NCBI GenBank assembly: GCA_965601825.1
Contig: OZ271839.1
Location: 1,426,001 to 1,490,000, forward strand
Direction of reading: 5' to 3'
Source: HXMU1420-13 sp965601825
GTDB taxonomy: Bacteria; Bacteroidota; Rhodothermia; Balneolales; Balneolaceae
DNA length: 64,000 nt
Shown here: in pieces, positions 7,998 through 15,713 of the stretch
Layout of the letters: each line of letters opens with the position of its first letter
How positions within the stretch are numbered: the stretch's first letter is position 1
The notes under the pieces: generated by a model
The model's input: only the letters and a program-made list of their open reading frames with translations
What the model was told of the DNA's origin: nothing
Database searches by the model: none
Translations under genes and position numbers: made by a program

Positions 7998-9185
7998 TTA
8001 ATTATTAAAGAATTTATCCATTGATGAATCTAGCATTTCCTCATCGAATGATTTCAAGTATAACTCTGTAATTTTGATATCAGAGTGACCCAATGCTTTT
8101 GAAATAGAATATAAATCCATTCCGCTTTTTAACGCATTATGAGCAAAAGAGTGCCGCGAAACATGGAAGGAAACATTCTCGCTTATTTCCGCTTTTTTGG
8201 CAATCGATTTAAGCGCTTTATTAACTAATACATTGCAACTTGAAATCTTTTTTTTAAGCGTAAATTCATCTTTGATAATGCGGGGTAGAAGCGGGAATAT
8301 GTATCCTTTCTCAGTCGTGTTGTAATGCGAAAGAATTTCGAAATGCTCATTCCGCAATTTAATACTCTTTTCTCCGCTTGTTTTCTGCATCGAATACCGC
8401 AATCTCCCATCAATTATATTCTCTGGTTTAAGCGTGCAAACATCTGAGAATCGTATACCAGCACAATAGTAACTAAACATGAAATAGTTTCTAACGTGCC
8501 ACTGAAAGCTATACTGCTTTAACTGAAGATTTTTGATTTTATCAATCTGTTCCACGCTGAGTTTCGGCTTGTAAGACTTTACTCGTTTTACTGGTTCAAT
8601 TAACTGAAATGGGTCTTGAATCAGTAAGCCATTTTGAATAGCATATTTAGTCATTCCCTTGAAGCGTTGCAGTTTTTTTCTGACAGTATTTGTTGATACA
8701 GTACTAAAGAAATACTGTTTTAACTGTAATATATACTGATGATTTACTGAAGATACTGGTACTGCATCTAACTTTGACTTTGATAGATCGTTGAGTAATA
8801 CTGAAAAATGACGTTGTTCCCAGTATCTATTCAGTTCTTTCAGTTCTTCTAGATATAACTGTCCGAAATCAGCAACAGATATATTTGAATCTAGCTTAAG
8901 TTTACTTTTTAAGGATTCTGAATTTAATTCTCTTTTTGAGTTTAAATTTAATTTCTCTTCCTCTGCATTTAGCTTAATTCTTAAAAGCTCATGATTAAGC
9001 TTCTTATAAAGTGGATGGGATTTTCTAACCTCTTCTTTTGTAGAATTCCAATCTTCTTCTTTGACACTCAAGCCAGTGCTTAAATAACGAGCTTTTCGAT
9101 GTTCAGTAATTCTCAGGTAAATCGGAATCTCTCCATTCTTCTTTTTCTTCCGATTGAGTTGAGTGAATTTCAATGTTATTGCCAT
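7998..9185 (-). CDS. Tyrosine recombinase (site-specific integrase) of the element
   Basis: The 395-residue protein has the Bacteroidota layout: an N-terminal arm-DNA-binding domain (ITLKFTQLNRKKKKNGEIPIY..), a SAM-like core-binding domain (about 100-200) and a catalytic domain. Catalytic residues are R245 (AGIRFSDV), H341-x-x-R344 (HVSRHSFA), H367 (LGHSDI) and Y376 (ELYLKSF); all are present, so it should be active. It would integrate and excise the element at the 17-bp tRNA core. Its start lies just inside the right copy of the 25-bp repeat (9198-9222), suggesting autoregulation when arm sites are occupied. Confidence 0.95.
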   Translation of the reverse strand: MAITLKFTQLNRKKKKNGEIPIYLRITEHRKARYLSTGLSVKEEDWNSTKEEVRKSHPLYKKLNHELLRIKLNAEEEKLNLNSKRELNSESLKSKLKLDSNISVADFGQLYLEELKELNRYWEQRHFSVLLNDLSKSKLDAVPVSSVNHQYILQLKQYFFSTVSTNTVRKKLQRFKGMTKYAIQNGLLIQDPFQLIEPVKRVKSYKPKLSVEQIDKIKNLQLKQYSFQWHVRNYFMFSYYCAGIRFSDVCTLKPENIIDGRLRYSMQKTSGEKSIKLRNEHFEILSHYNTTEKGYIFPLLPRIIKDEFTLKKKISSCNVLVNKALKSIAKKAEISENVSFHVSRHSFAHNALKSGMDLYSISKALGHSDIKITELYLKSFDEEMLDSSMDKFFNN

Positions 9186-9197
9186 ACTGCAATTTAA

Positions 9198-9222
9198 TAT
9201 GGTACAAACATTGGTACAAACA
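9198..9222 (+). repeat. Right copy of the 25-bp repeat, candidate integrase arm site
   Basis: It matches 665-689 with two differences, same orientation, and holds two GGTACAAACA units 12 nt apart. It is 12 bp upstream of the integrase start and 113 bp inside attR. Arm-site function and control of int are inferred from position. Confidence 0.6.
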
Positions 9223-9335
9223 TTTTATGTATTTCAATTCACTTTAGATTTACAATAAATAATATAAATCAATAAAAAACAATATAAATATAGCATATTT
9301 AAATGCATAAAAAAGCAACGAAAAACAATATTATT

Positions 9336-9352
9336 AGTCCCTCTGGGCCCAC
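9336..9352 (+). repeat. attR core: 17-bp direct repeat
   Basis: This is a perfect copy of 605-621. To its left is AT-rich element DNA (9223-9335, no gene seen). To its right is the original chromosomal sequence that once followed the tRNA, including the native terminator. Confidence 0.93.
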
Positions 9353-9359
9353 ATAATTT

Positions 9360-9394
9360 AAAGCCGTTCAAATTTATTTTGATCGGCTTTTTTT
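9360..9394 (+). terminator. Native tRNA terminator, displaced by the element
   Basis: AAAGCCG and CGGCTTT pair around a further TTCAAA/TTTGAT stem, followed by a T run. It sits 8 bp after attR, the spacing expected for the tRNA's own terminator before insertion. Confidence 0.75.
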
Positions 9395-9465
9395 GTTCCT
9401 CTAAGACAAAATACTATACTATAAATAGTTATTATCAATACAAAGTAGTTGCTTGTTCGCATTGT

Positions 9466-9852
9466 ATGAACAGAGAAATGCACTTTATTGACTATGTTGA
9501 AATGATAGATGAACACTTCATCATCATTCAGGTTGTATTAGGAATTGTTTCTATTCTATATGTATTGACCTTGAAGCTGTTTCGAAGAAACAGATCCGGA
9601 TCGCAGGCAAGCTTTGCTTCTGTTGTTATCCTGGTCTTGATTGGGACGGTATTTACCTTTCTGGGTGCCTATGAATTGAGAATAGATTTAAATACAGGGC
9701 ATGTTTTTATGGGAGGTATTTATCATGGATGGCAACGAGTCTGGATACCGATGGTAATTTCGGTTGTTTCTGTGCTTTTTCTCATTTCTATCGAAATCTT
9801 TCATTCGCGACTCAAATTGAAACAAAACAAAATATCTGGAAAGATATCATGA
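9466..9852 (+). CDS. Small multi-spanning membrane protein
   Basis: The frame is open from 9379, but that start lies within the tRNA terminator, so the ATG at 9466 (or 9478) is more likely, giving about 128 residues. Three hydrophobic segments are visible (IIIQVVLGIVSILYVLTLKL, then VVILVLIGTVFTFLGAY, then VWIPMVISVVSVLFLISIEI). I do not recognise the family. The stop overlaps the ATG of the LRR protein (ATGA), so the two are translated together and may form a complex in the inner membrane. Confidence 0.6.
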   Translation: MNREMHFIDYVEMIDEHFIIIQVVLGIVSILYVLTLKLFRRNRSGSQASFASVVILVLIGTVFTFLGAYELRIDLNTGHVFMGGIYHGWQRVWIPMVISVVSVLFLISIEIFHSRLKLKQNKISGKIS

Positions 9853-11297
9853 GGTTTGTATATCTGATATCATTCCTTTGTTTGTTTATTTCTGTCTCAA
9901 AATCGAAAGCGGAATACCCGATTGAAATTATTGATGAATATTCTGAGAAACATAGACAGATTGAATCGATAACTATTCGCTGTTACGACACTATTGAGTT
10001 TCCATATAAACATGAAGATTTAAGTGAGTTACAGACTATTTGGATCAGGGATGTAAATGATAACTGCTACAACGACTTAGTTTATATTCTCAATTTTCTG
10101 AAACATGTTGAGACCTTAGAAGAGATTAGATTCATGGATTTAAATACTATTCTTCCAATAGAATTATGGAGTTTAACTCAGATTAAAGTACTCAGCATTT
10201 ATGACAGTGATATAAATGCAATACCGAACGAAATTGAGCAACTATCTAATTTAGAGTATTTAAGTCTGTACAAAACAAATATTAAAGATTTACCAGTTTC
10301 GGTGGCAAACTTAGACTCTTTAAAAAAGGTCACCCTTAGATCAAATGGGTTAACAAAAATACCGGCTGTCATTTTTCAATTAGTGGGATTAGAATCATTA
10401 TGGTTGTGGGAAAATGCGATTGAAGAAATACCTCTTGAAATCGCAAATCTAAAAAACCTGTATACACTTGAACTTAGGGATAATAACCTAACCTCAATCC
10501 CTCATTATATATCAGGTTTAGAGCGACTCACATCTCTAAATGTGAGTGAGAATCAAATCCAAAGCTTGCCCGATGAGCTCACAAGACTTTCGAATTTGAT
10601 TGTGATTGATCTCTCAATTAACCAAATCGAATCTCTTCCAGACTCGATATTCACTCTGCCTCGACTCAGGGAGCTAAACCTTAGTGATAACAGATTAATT
10701 GAATTACCGGACAAAGTACCAATTGAGAATAACCTAGAATACTTGAATTTATCGTTTAACTCTCTCAAACATATCCCCGAAGACGTATTTAACTTTAAAG
10801 GTCTTAGATATGGGCTTGGTTTAGCTGATAATCAATTAACTACCCTTTCACCTCGAGTTTTTGATTTGAAAGGAATCGTGCAAATTTCTCTTAATGGTAA
10901 TCCATATACCTTAGAAGATCTGAAAATAGATTTCAATAAAAGGTTTTGGTGGTTTTATTTGATTACCTCAGTTATAAAGTTGTTCCCCTTTATTTTATTT
11001 GCTCATTTTATCTATCTCGGAATCAAAAAAGTTCACAGAAATGAAATAGAAAGTATCAATAAAATTCTGCTCTTTTATGTATTCATATCTGTTCTAGTTG
11101 GAGCAATTTCATCATGGATAATTCCATTTCTGCACTATCATATCTTCAACCTAAATTTTTACTATGTGCCTGTATTTGCCGAAGAATGGTGGAAATTGTT
11201 TATACCTCTTTTTGGAGCAGTTATCACGTCGATTATACTTCTATCGTTAAGTATTAAGGCAAACAGAGTGAAACTTCAGAATCAAACAAGTAGCTAA
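9849..11297 (+). CDS. Leucine-rich-repeat protein with signal peptide and C-terminal membrane helices
   Basis: The start at 9849 is chosen because it follows the ATGA overlap and opens with a clear signal peptide (MRFVYLISFLCLFISVSKSKA). The 482-residue protein then has about ten 23-residue leucine-rich repeats of the bacterial type (LxxLxxLxLxxNxIxxLP), roughly residues 60-345. Three hydrophobic helices follow near the C-terminus (about 365-390, 405-430, 445-470). The LRR surface would face the periplasm and could bind a protein or glycan ligand. No catalytic domain is visible. Function is unknown; a sensor or adhesion role is only a guess. Confidence 0.8.
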   Translation: MRFVYLISFLCLFISVSKSKAEYPIEIIDEYSEKHRQIESITIRCYDTIEFPYKHEDLSELQTIWIRDVNDNCYNDLVYILNFLKHVETLEEIRFMDLNTILPIELWSLTQIKVLSIYDSDINAIPNEIEQLSNLEYLSLYKTNIKDLPVSVANLDSLKKVTLRSNGLTKIPAVIFQLVGLESLWLWENAIEEIPLEIANLKNLYTLELRDNNLTSIPHYISGLERLTSLNVSENQIQSLPDELTRLSNLIVIDLSINQIESLPDSIFTLPRLRELNLSDNRLIELPDKVPIENNLEYLNLSFNSLKHIPEDVFNFKGLRYGLGLADNQLTTLSPRVFDLKGIVQISLNGNPYTLEDLKIDFNKRFWWFYLITSVIKLFPFILFAHFIYLGIKKVHRNEIESINKILLFYVFISVLVGAISSWIIPFLHYHIFNLNFYYVPVFAEEWWKLFIPLFGAVITSIILLSLSIKANRVKLQNQTSS

Positions 11298-11456
11298 ACC
11301 CTAACGAAAATAAAATACATGAATGCCGGGATTCTAAACTAAGATTCCCGGAATGGTCAACATTTGATACCCTTCGCGAGTGTAATTTTATGCTTAACAC
11401 AAATTTTAATCGCTCAGGGTGACAGCTTTTAAATTTAAAGTTCGATTTAAAGAAGT

Positions 11457-13061
11457 TTAATCCCAACTCCCGTACATCGCGTTAGGAAGAACGAGGATGT
11501 CTTTTCCCTGACGTTGTAAGAACTCTGTAAGATTAACATTTTCCTGTGTGGTTTGGTAGAAGTCTTTGATGTTATCACCAACCTGCATTACCAATGTGAA
11601 AGGCTGATTCCAGGATTCCTGAGCTTCGGGATGATTCAACCAACAATCAGTTGCATTGCCTTCAAGAATTTGATTTCTACGTAGATCTTTATCGTTGATG
11701 ATATCTTGAAGACCGACTGAATTTATGTCCGCTTCATTTCTACCCATAATGCAAGTATTTGATCTGGTAATTGGGAATCCAAGTTTCTCCAGATTCGACC
11801 AGGTATAATCATCTAAAGCACGTTCGCGATTGGTCACTAGTGCAATTCTGCCACCACTTGAAAGAACCAGTTCAACAAATTCTTTGGAACCGGGTACAGC
11901 TCCTGCATTTTCTTGCATAACCCAATCATTCCAACTATCCGGGGTGAAAGACAAACCTGCAACATCGCGAGAATAATTATAGCCGCTATTGTTAAGTAAA
12001 GTCTCATCCACATCCATAATTACAACCCAAGACTCATTCTGAGGAATACTATTCGGTAGGTTTGTCTTTGCCATTTCATACAATGAAGCGGTAATCAAAT
12101 TGTATTCCGCGCTGTTTTGAGTCCACTGAACAGCAGAACTTGGCGGAAAAGTGTTAGCGATGAGCGTTAGATCCAAACCAACCGGGCAGTGATCACTAAG
12201 CATTTCATCTTCCGTCATGTTTTCATCTGTGAAGTAAAATACGCTCTCACTTCCCTCCTTGTAATAATCCAATGCTGTTGAACCAACAACAACATGATCA
12301 ATAGGTGCAGGATATCTTGGATGACACCCACGAATATTTTGCATACTGCTTCGTAGTTCAACAGTAGAGCCATCCATATTAGTTAGGTCAGACCACAAGC
12401 GATTACCCGGTTCAACAATTCTATGGTTGAAATCTCCTAAAACGATAAATCCTGTTTCATTTTGAATTCTCTCTTCAATCCATCCATCCAGAATAGGAGC
12501 TTGTTCTTCGAAAGTCTCGCAAGCATCTCTATCAGAAGCTGCATAATCATTTACAAAGCAACCACTTTTCATATGAACATTCAACAACTCAACAGGCTCT
12601 GGTGTATCCATTAGTTTGATAACTAAACCATGTCTTAAACCTGGATTTCCAAGACCTAGCTCTTCGAAGCTACCTAGATTCTCATATGAAACTCCTTTTT
12701 TGATAGCATATGCTACTTTTTGTTGGGTTGATGTTCTACCACTTCCACGGCAGATATATGGATCAGAATTGGGTCGTTCTGAAAGCACGATTTCCCATTC
12801 ATCAGTTGGAAAAACTCGAGCTACGGCAGCTTCATTCTCTACTTCCTGAAGGGCTACTATATCCGCATTCATAGTAGCTGCGAAATCTCGCAATTCCTGG
12901 TAATCGCTTTCAGTACGGTCAAGGCAACCTTCACCATTGTTTTCAGCTAAGTGTTCGATGTTCCAGGCTATGATTCGTAGTTCATTCGGCGAATTTTGAG
13001 CCTGAATAATTGTGCTGATTCCAATAATGGAAAGGAAAATGAAAAGTGACTTTAACTTCAT
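11457..13061 (-). CDS. Secreted fusion of endonuclease/exonuclease/phosphatase and HAD acid phosphatase domains
   Basis: A signal peptide (1-22) is followed by an EEP domain (about 27-300) with N34 (AWNIEH), E73 (LQEVEN), H163 (NVHMKS), D210/N212 (LGDFNH) and D290-H291 (SDHCP). A HAD acid-phosphatase domain (about 315-534) follows, with D350-x-D352 (MDVDETLL), the T410-N411 motif and a later GDNIKDF. Both active sites look intact. EEP enzymes cut DNA or phosphodiesters; the HAD half resembles lipoprotein-e(P4)/class B-type phosphatases that dephosphorylate nucleotides. Together they could release phosphate and nucleosides from extracellular nucleic acid (inference). No operon partner is seen. 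Confidence 0.88.
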   Translation of the reverse strand: MKLKSLFIFLSIIGISTIIQAQNSPNELRIIAWNIEHLAENNGEGCLDRTESDYQELRDFAATMNADIVALQEVENEAAVARVFPTDEWEIVLSERPNSDPYICRGSGRTSTQQKVAYAIKKGVSYENLGSFEELGLGNPGLRHGLVIKLMDTPEPVELLNVHMKSGCFVNDYAASDRDACETFEEQAPILDGWIEERIQNETGFIVLGDFNHRIVEPGNRLWSDLTNMDGSTVELRSSMQNIRGCHPRYPAPIDHVVVGSTALDYYKEGSESVFYFTDENMTEDEMLSDHCPVGLDLTLIANTFPPSSAVQWTQNSAEYNLITASLYEMAKTNLPNSIPQNESWVVIMDVDETLLNNSGYNYSRDVAGLSFTPDSWNDWVMQENAGAVPGSKEFVELVLSSGGRIALVTNRERALDDYTWSNLEKLGFPITRSNTCIMGRNEADINSVGLQDIINDKDLRRNQILEGNATDCWLNHPEAQESWNQPFTLVMQVGDNIKDFYQTTQENVNLTEFLQRQGKDILVLPNAMYGSWD

Positions 13062-13237
13062 TTTGTTACTGAATTGGATTAAAAATAGTTCAAAAATTTT
13101 GCGTATGAAGATACTTCAATTTCTAATTAGCATGATTAGGCTAACGTAAAAATTTATTGAGCATTACATGTCTGTTAGCATGATTTCTAAGTAGTTCATA
13201 AAAAATCTGCTAAGCTATATTTTATGACAGATGATAA

Positions 13238-14302
13238 CTAGAATGTGATTACAGGTTCATCCGGATTTGTAAGTGCTTTGGCTAAATATTTCTGAATTTC
13301 TTCTGCATTGATATCCTGACCAATGAAAACAATTTCATTGTAAGTATGATCCGGGCTATTGAACCTGCCAATAGCATCAAACTTTAAGAACTTTCCAGTC
13401 TGATTCCATAAGAAGGCGGTATCTGTATTTTCAACGGTTACAATTCCTTTCGAGCGAAGTATGTTTGAAGGAAAACCATATCGGAAAAGATTCATTAGCT
13501 TTTCTTCGTTAAAAGGGACCACGGTTTTATAAATGTATGATCCCATACCGTATTCTTCCGACTCAGAACTACCCGCTTCTTTTTCAAGTTCCTCCATCCA
13601 CAGTGATGAGTCTTCAGCTACCTCAATGTCAAAAATCTTAGTATCAAAGATTTCTTGAATCGGCACATCACCATAAGTAGTAAGGATCTTTTTAGCTCTT
13701 GGATTCATCAGTTTCAAGAGATCGGTCAACTTTTTAAGCTCATCCTCCGATGCTTCATCGATTTTATTCAATAGTAGAATATCAGCCCCTTCAACTTGTT
13801 CTGCTAACAACTGGCTGTAGCCACGATTAAACTCATCTTCCGGAATGAGTGATTGCCTCTCATACATTTCAAAAAACTGTGCACTATCAATTACTGTGAT
13901 GATAGCATCTACAAACACTTTATCCTGGATATCCGGCAGATCGGGATTGGCTTCAAGAATTTCCGGGTGAATATAAAATGCCTGTGCAATTGGAATAGGT
14001 TCTCCAATACCCGTTGATTCAATGACTAATGCATCAATATCATTGTCCTTTATTATTCGATCTACTCCTTCAATCAAATCCCCACGAAGAGTACAGCAAA
14101 TACACCCATTCGATAGTTCAATCATTTCTTCTGTAGTATGCTCTACAAGTTTGGCATCTACATTCACCTCACCAAATTCGTTAACAATAACTGCAATTTT
14201 TTTACCTGAAGTGTTAGCGAGGATGTGATTTAATAATGTAGTTTTTCCGGAACCTAAAAAACCGGTAAGAATCGTGATGGGGATTTTGTTATCAGTATTC
14301 AT
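13238..14302 (-). CDS. COG0523 (CobW/ZNG1-like) GTPase, metal chaperone
   Basis: The 354-residue G3E GTPase has a P-loop TGFLGSGKTT (13-22), the metal-binding CxCC motif (SNGCICC, C67-C69-C70), an NKID guanine-specificity motif and a CobW C-terminal domain ending in ITF. The family delivers zinc or cobalt to target enzymes in the cytoplasm, often during metal starvation. Neighbours do not define the metal. The His-rich protein at 20128 and the palindrome before it suggest zinc- or copper-related genes in this area, but that link is weak. Confidence 0.92.
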   Translation of the reverse strand: MNTDNKIPITILTGFLGSGKTTLLNHILANTSGKKIAVIVNEFGEVNVDAKLVEHTTEEMIELSNGCICCTLRGDLIEGVDRIIKDNDIDALVIESTGIGEPIPIAQAFYIHPEILEANPDLPDIQDKVFVDAIITVIDSAQFFEMYERQSLIPEDEFNRGYSQLLAEQVEGADILLLNKIDEASEDELKKLTDLLKLMNPRAKKILTTYGDVPIQEIFDTKIFDIEVAEDSSLWMEELEKEAGSSESEEYGMGSYIYKTVVPFNEEKLMNLFRYGFPSNILRSKGIVTVENTDTAFLWNQTGKFLKFDAIGRFNSPDHTYNEIVFIGQDINAEEIQKYLAKALTNPDEPVITF

Positions 14303-14411
14303 GAATTTGAATTTTGTAATAGTAAAAGAAAGAGAGCCAAAACGGGTCAGCGTTTAGGCTATAGAATGATACTACTTCTTTTTGAAGTATTTTCTTGTGG
14401 ATGACATAAAA

Positions 14412-15713
14412 TTATTGGGCAATTTTGTTTTCTAAAGCTTCTAAGTCTGTTAGAGTAAAAACTTGAGAAGCGTAAATTTTTGTATAGTAAATCTGTTTAA
14501 GTTCTTCATGATAGTTTTTCAATTCCTCTTTGAATGCAAGATGATCCTCTCGACTAGTCTCAGAAATATCAACTAGTTTTCCATGCAGCATTGCGGGTGG
14601 AGCCAACCATATCCAGTCATCAAGTAGACTGTTTCTCTGTGTTATCTGATCTTCAAATTCTTTATTGATCTCGGTTGAAGCTTCATCTAATAATGTAAAA
14701 CCGGCATAGTACCACTTGTCAAAATCAGTAGTATCCCCCTGATCGTAATGTGGGTATTCTGCATAAAAAGTATCGAAGACAAATGATTTTGGTGATTCCC
14801 AAATCCTATCATTCAATGCTCTAACGGCATGATTTCCTTCGGCTCGATTTGGTAAAGGTTCTTGAGTTAAAATGATAAGATTTAACAGAGACGGAGTTAT
14901 GAGAGTAAAGACAAGCCAAAGCCCAAGACCCATCATTGCGTTTAAAGATGAACTTCTCCTTAATGCAATTACAGCTCCCATCAATAAAGACCAAAACAAG
15001 AAATACAAGAAACTGAATAGCATCCAAAACCCGAATTCTGCTGCATAACCAGCGATTGAAATTTTATGAACCAAGAAGGCAATGCATAACAAGGTAAAGG
15101 CCAATACGATTACCACACTAAATCGGACAATTCCCTTTACCCAAAAAACGTAAGCCGGATTCCTGGACTGAGAAGTGAGAAGAGGTAATGTTCCTTCTTC
15201 TTTTTCTGAGGAATACAGATTATAAAAGAGTGCAATAATAACAAGAGGGAAAAGGAAGACGATCACGTAAGACAGATCAAAATTACCGGCCAGTAACTTC
15301 ATTGGATTTGCCAGTTCAGTAACATTTCTTTGTCGTCCTAAATCTCTAACGTTCACGCCGTAATAAACCGGGAATAGATCTCTCTGTCCCAGACTAAGTC
15401 CACTCATGGGGTGAGCTTGATGAGCAAAGTAATACGTGAAATGATTTGATGTAGGGGTAACGGCTTGCAGGAATAAGTCTTTATTAGCTTGAATGGTCGT
15501 GTCTAAGTGGACTGATTCCAGCATTTCTTGAAATCGAGTTGCCTCATAATCTTGTACTTCAGCAATTTTCTCTTCTTGTTTCTCAATTTCATACTTGCCA
15601 AAGTAAATGCCATAGATTCCTGTTCCCGCAACAACAAGAACTAACATTATTAGAAGTGAGCTTCTTTGCAGTGTTAACCACTCAAATTTTGCTATTAGGA
15701 AAAAGAGTTTCAT
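14412..15713 (-). CDS. ABC-2 type transporter permease (DUF3526-like), second subunit
   Basis: The start is the ATG at 15713 (MKLFFLIAKFEWLTLQRSS), overlapping the stop of the upstream permease by ATGA; the frame extends further upstream but that would overlap the permease deeply. The protein has 433 residues, one N-terminal membrane helix, a large periplasmic loop, then five or so helices, and ends with a soluble segment. The ASSEKEEGTLPLL-like segment matches ABC-2 permeases in which a cytoplasmic 'ExEQGT' motif contacts the ATPase. It forms a heteromeric exporter with the genes at 15710 and 17133. Confidence 0.87.
   Translation of the reverse strand: MKLFFLIAKFEWLTLQRSSLLIMLVLVVAGTGIYGIYFGKYEIEKQEEKIAEVQDYEATRFQEMLESVHLDTTIQANKDLFLQAVTPTSNHFTYYFAHQAHPMSGLSLGQRDLFPVYYGVNVRDLGRQRNVTELANPMKLLAGNFDLSYVIVFLFPLVIIALFYNLYSSEKEEGTLPLLTSQSRNPAYVFWVKGIVRFSVVIVLAFTLLCIAFLVHKISIAGYAAEFGFWMLFSFLYFLFWSLLMGAVIALRRSSSLNAMMGLGLWLVFTLITPSLLNLIILTQEPLPNRAEGNHAVRALNDRIWESPKSFVFDTFYAEYPHYDQGDTTDFDKWYYAGFTLLDEASTEINKEFEDQITQRNSLLDDWIWLAPPAMLHGKLVDISETSREDHLAFKEELKNYHEELKQIYYTKIYASQVFTLTDLEALENKIAQ

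Larger units (their letters stand above)
622..9352. mobile_element. tRNA-integrated element carrying defence genes and an HUH Rep (about 8.7 kb)
   Basis: The element lies between the perfect 17-bp repeats at 605-621 and 9336-9352. It contains a tyrosine recombinase next to the right end, an excisionase-like HTH protein, an HUH rolling-circle replication protein and two separate defence cargoes: a membrane-protein/OLD-nuclease pair and a restriction-modification pair. No capsid, tail or terminase genes and no relaxase/T4SS genes are visible. It is therefore neither a complete phage nor a self-transmissible ICE. A mobilisable or satellite-type integrative element replicating by rolling circle after excision is the best inference. 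The left defence pair faces right and the other seven genes face left. Confidence 0.9.

Noticed and set aside
9223..9335. Possible CRISPR or origin in AT-rich DNA with short AATATAAAT-like repeats
   Set aside because: Repeats are short, irregular and low-complexity; no spacer pattern.
11323..11350. Inverted repeat CCGGGATTC/GATTCCCGG after the LRR gene
   Set aside because: Imperfect pairing and no T run; it could be a weak rho-dependent end, but I could not support a terminator call.
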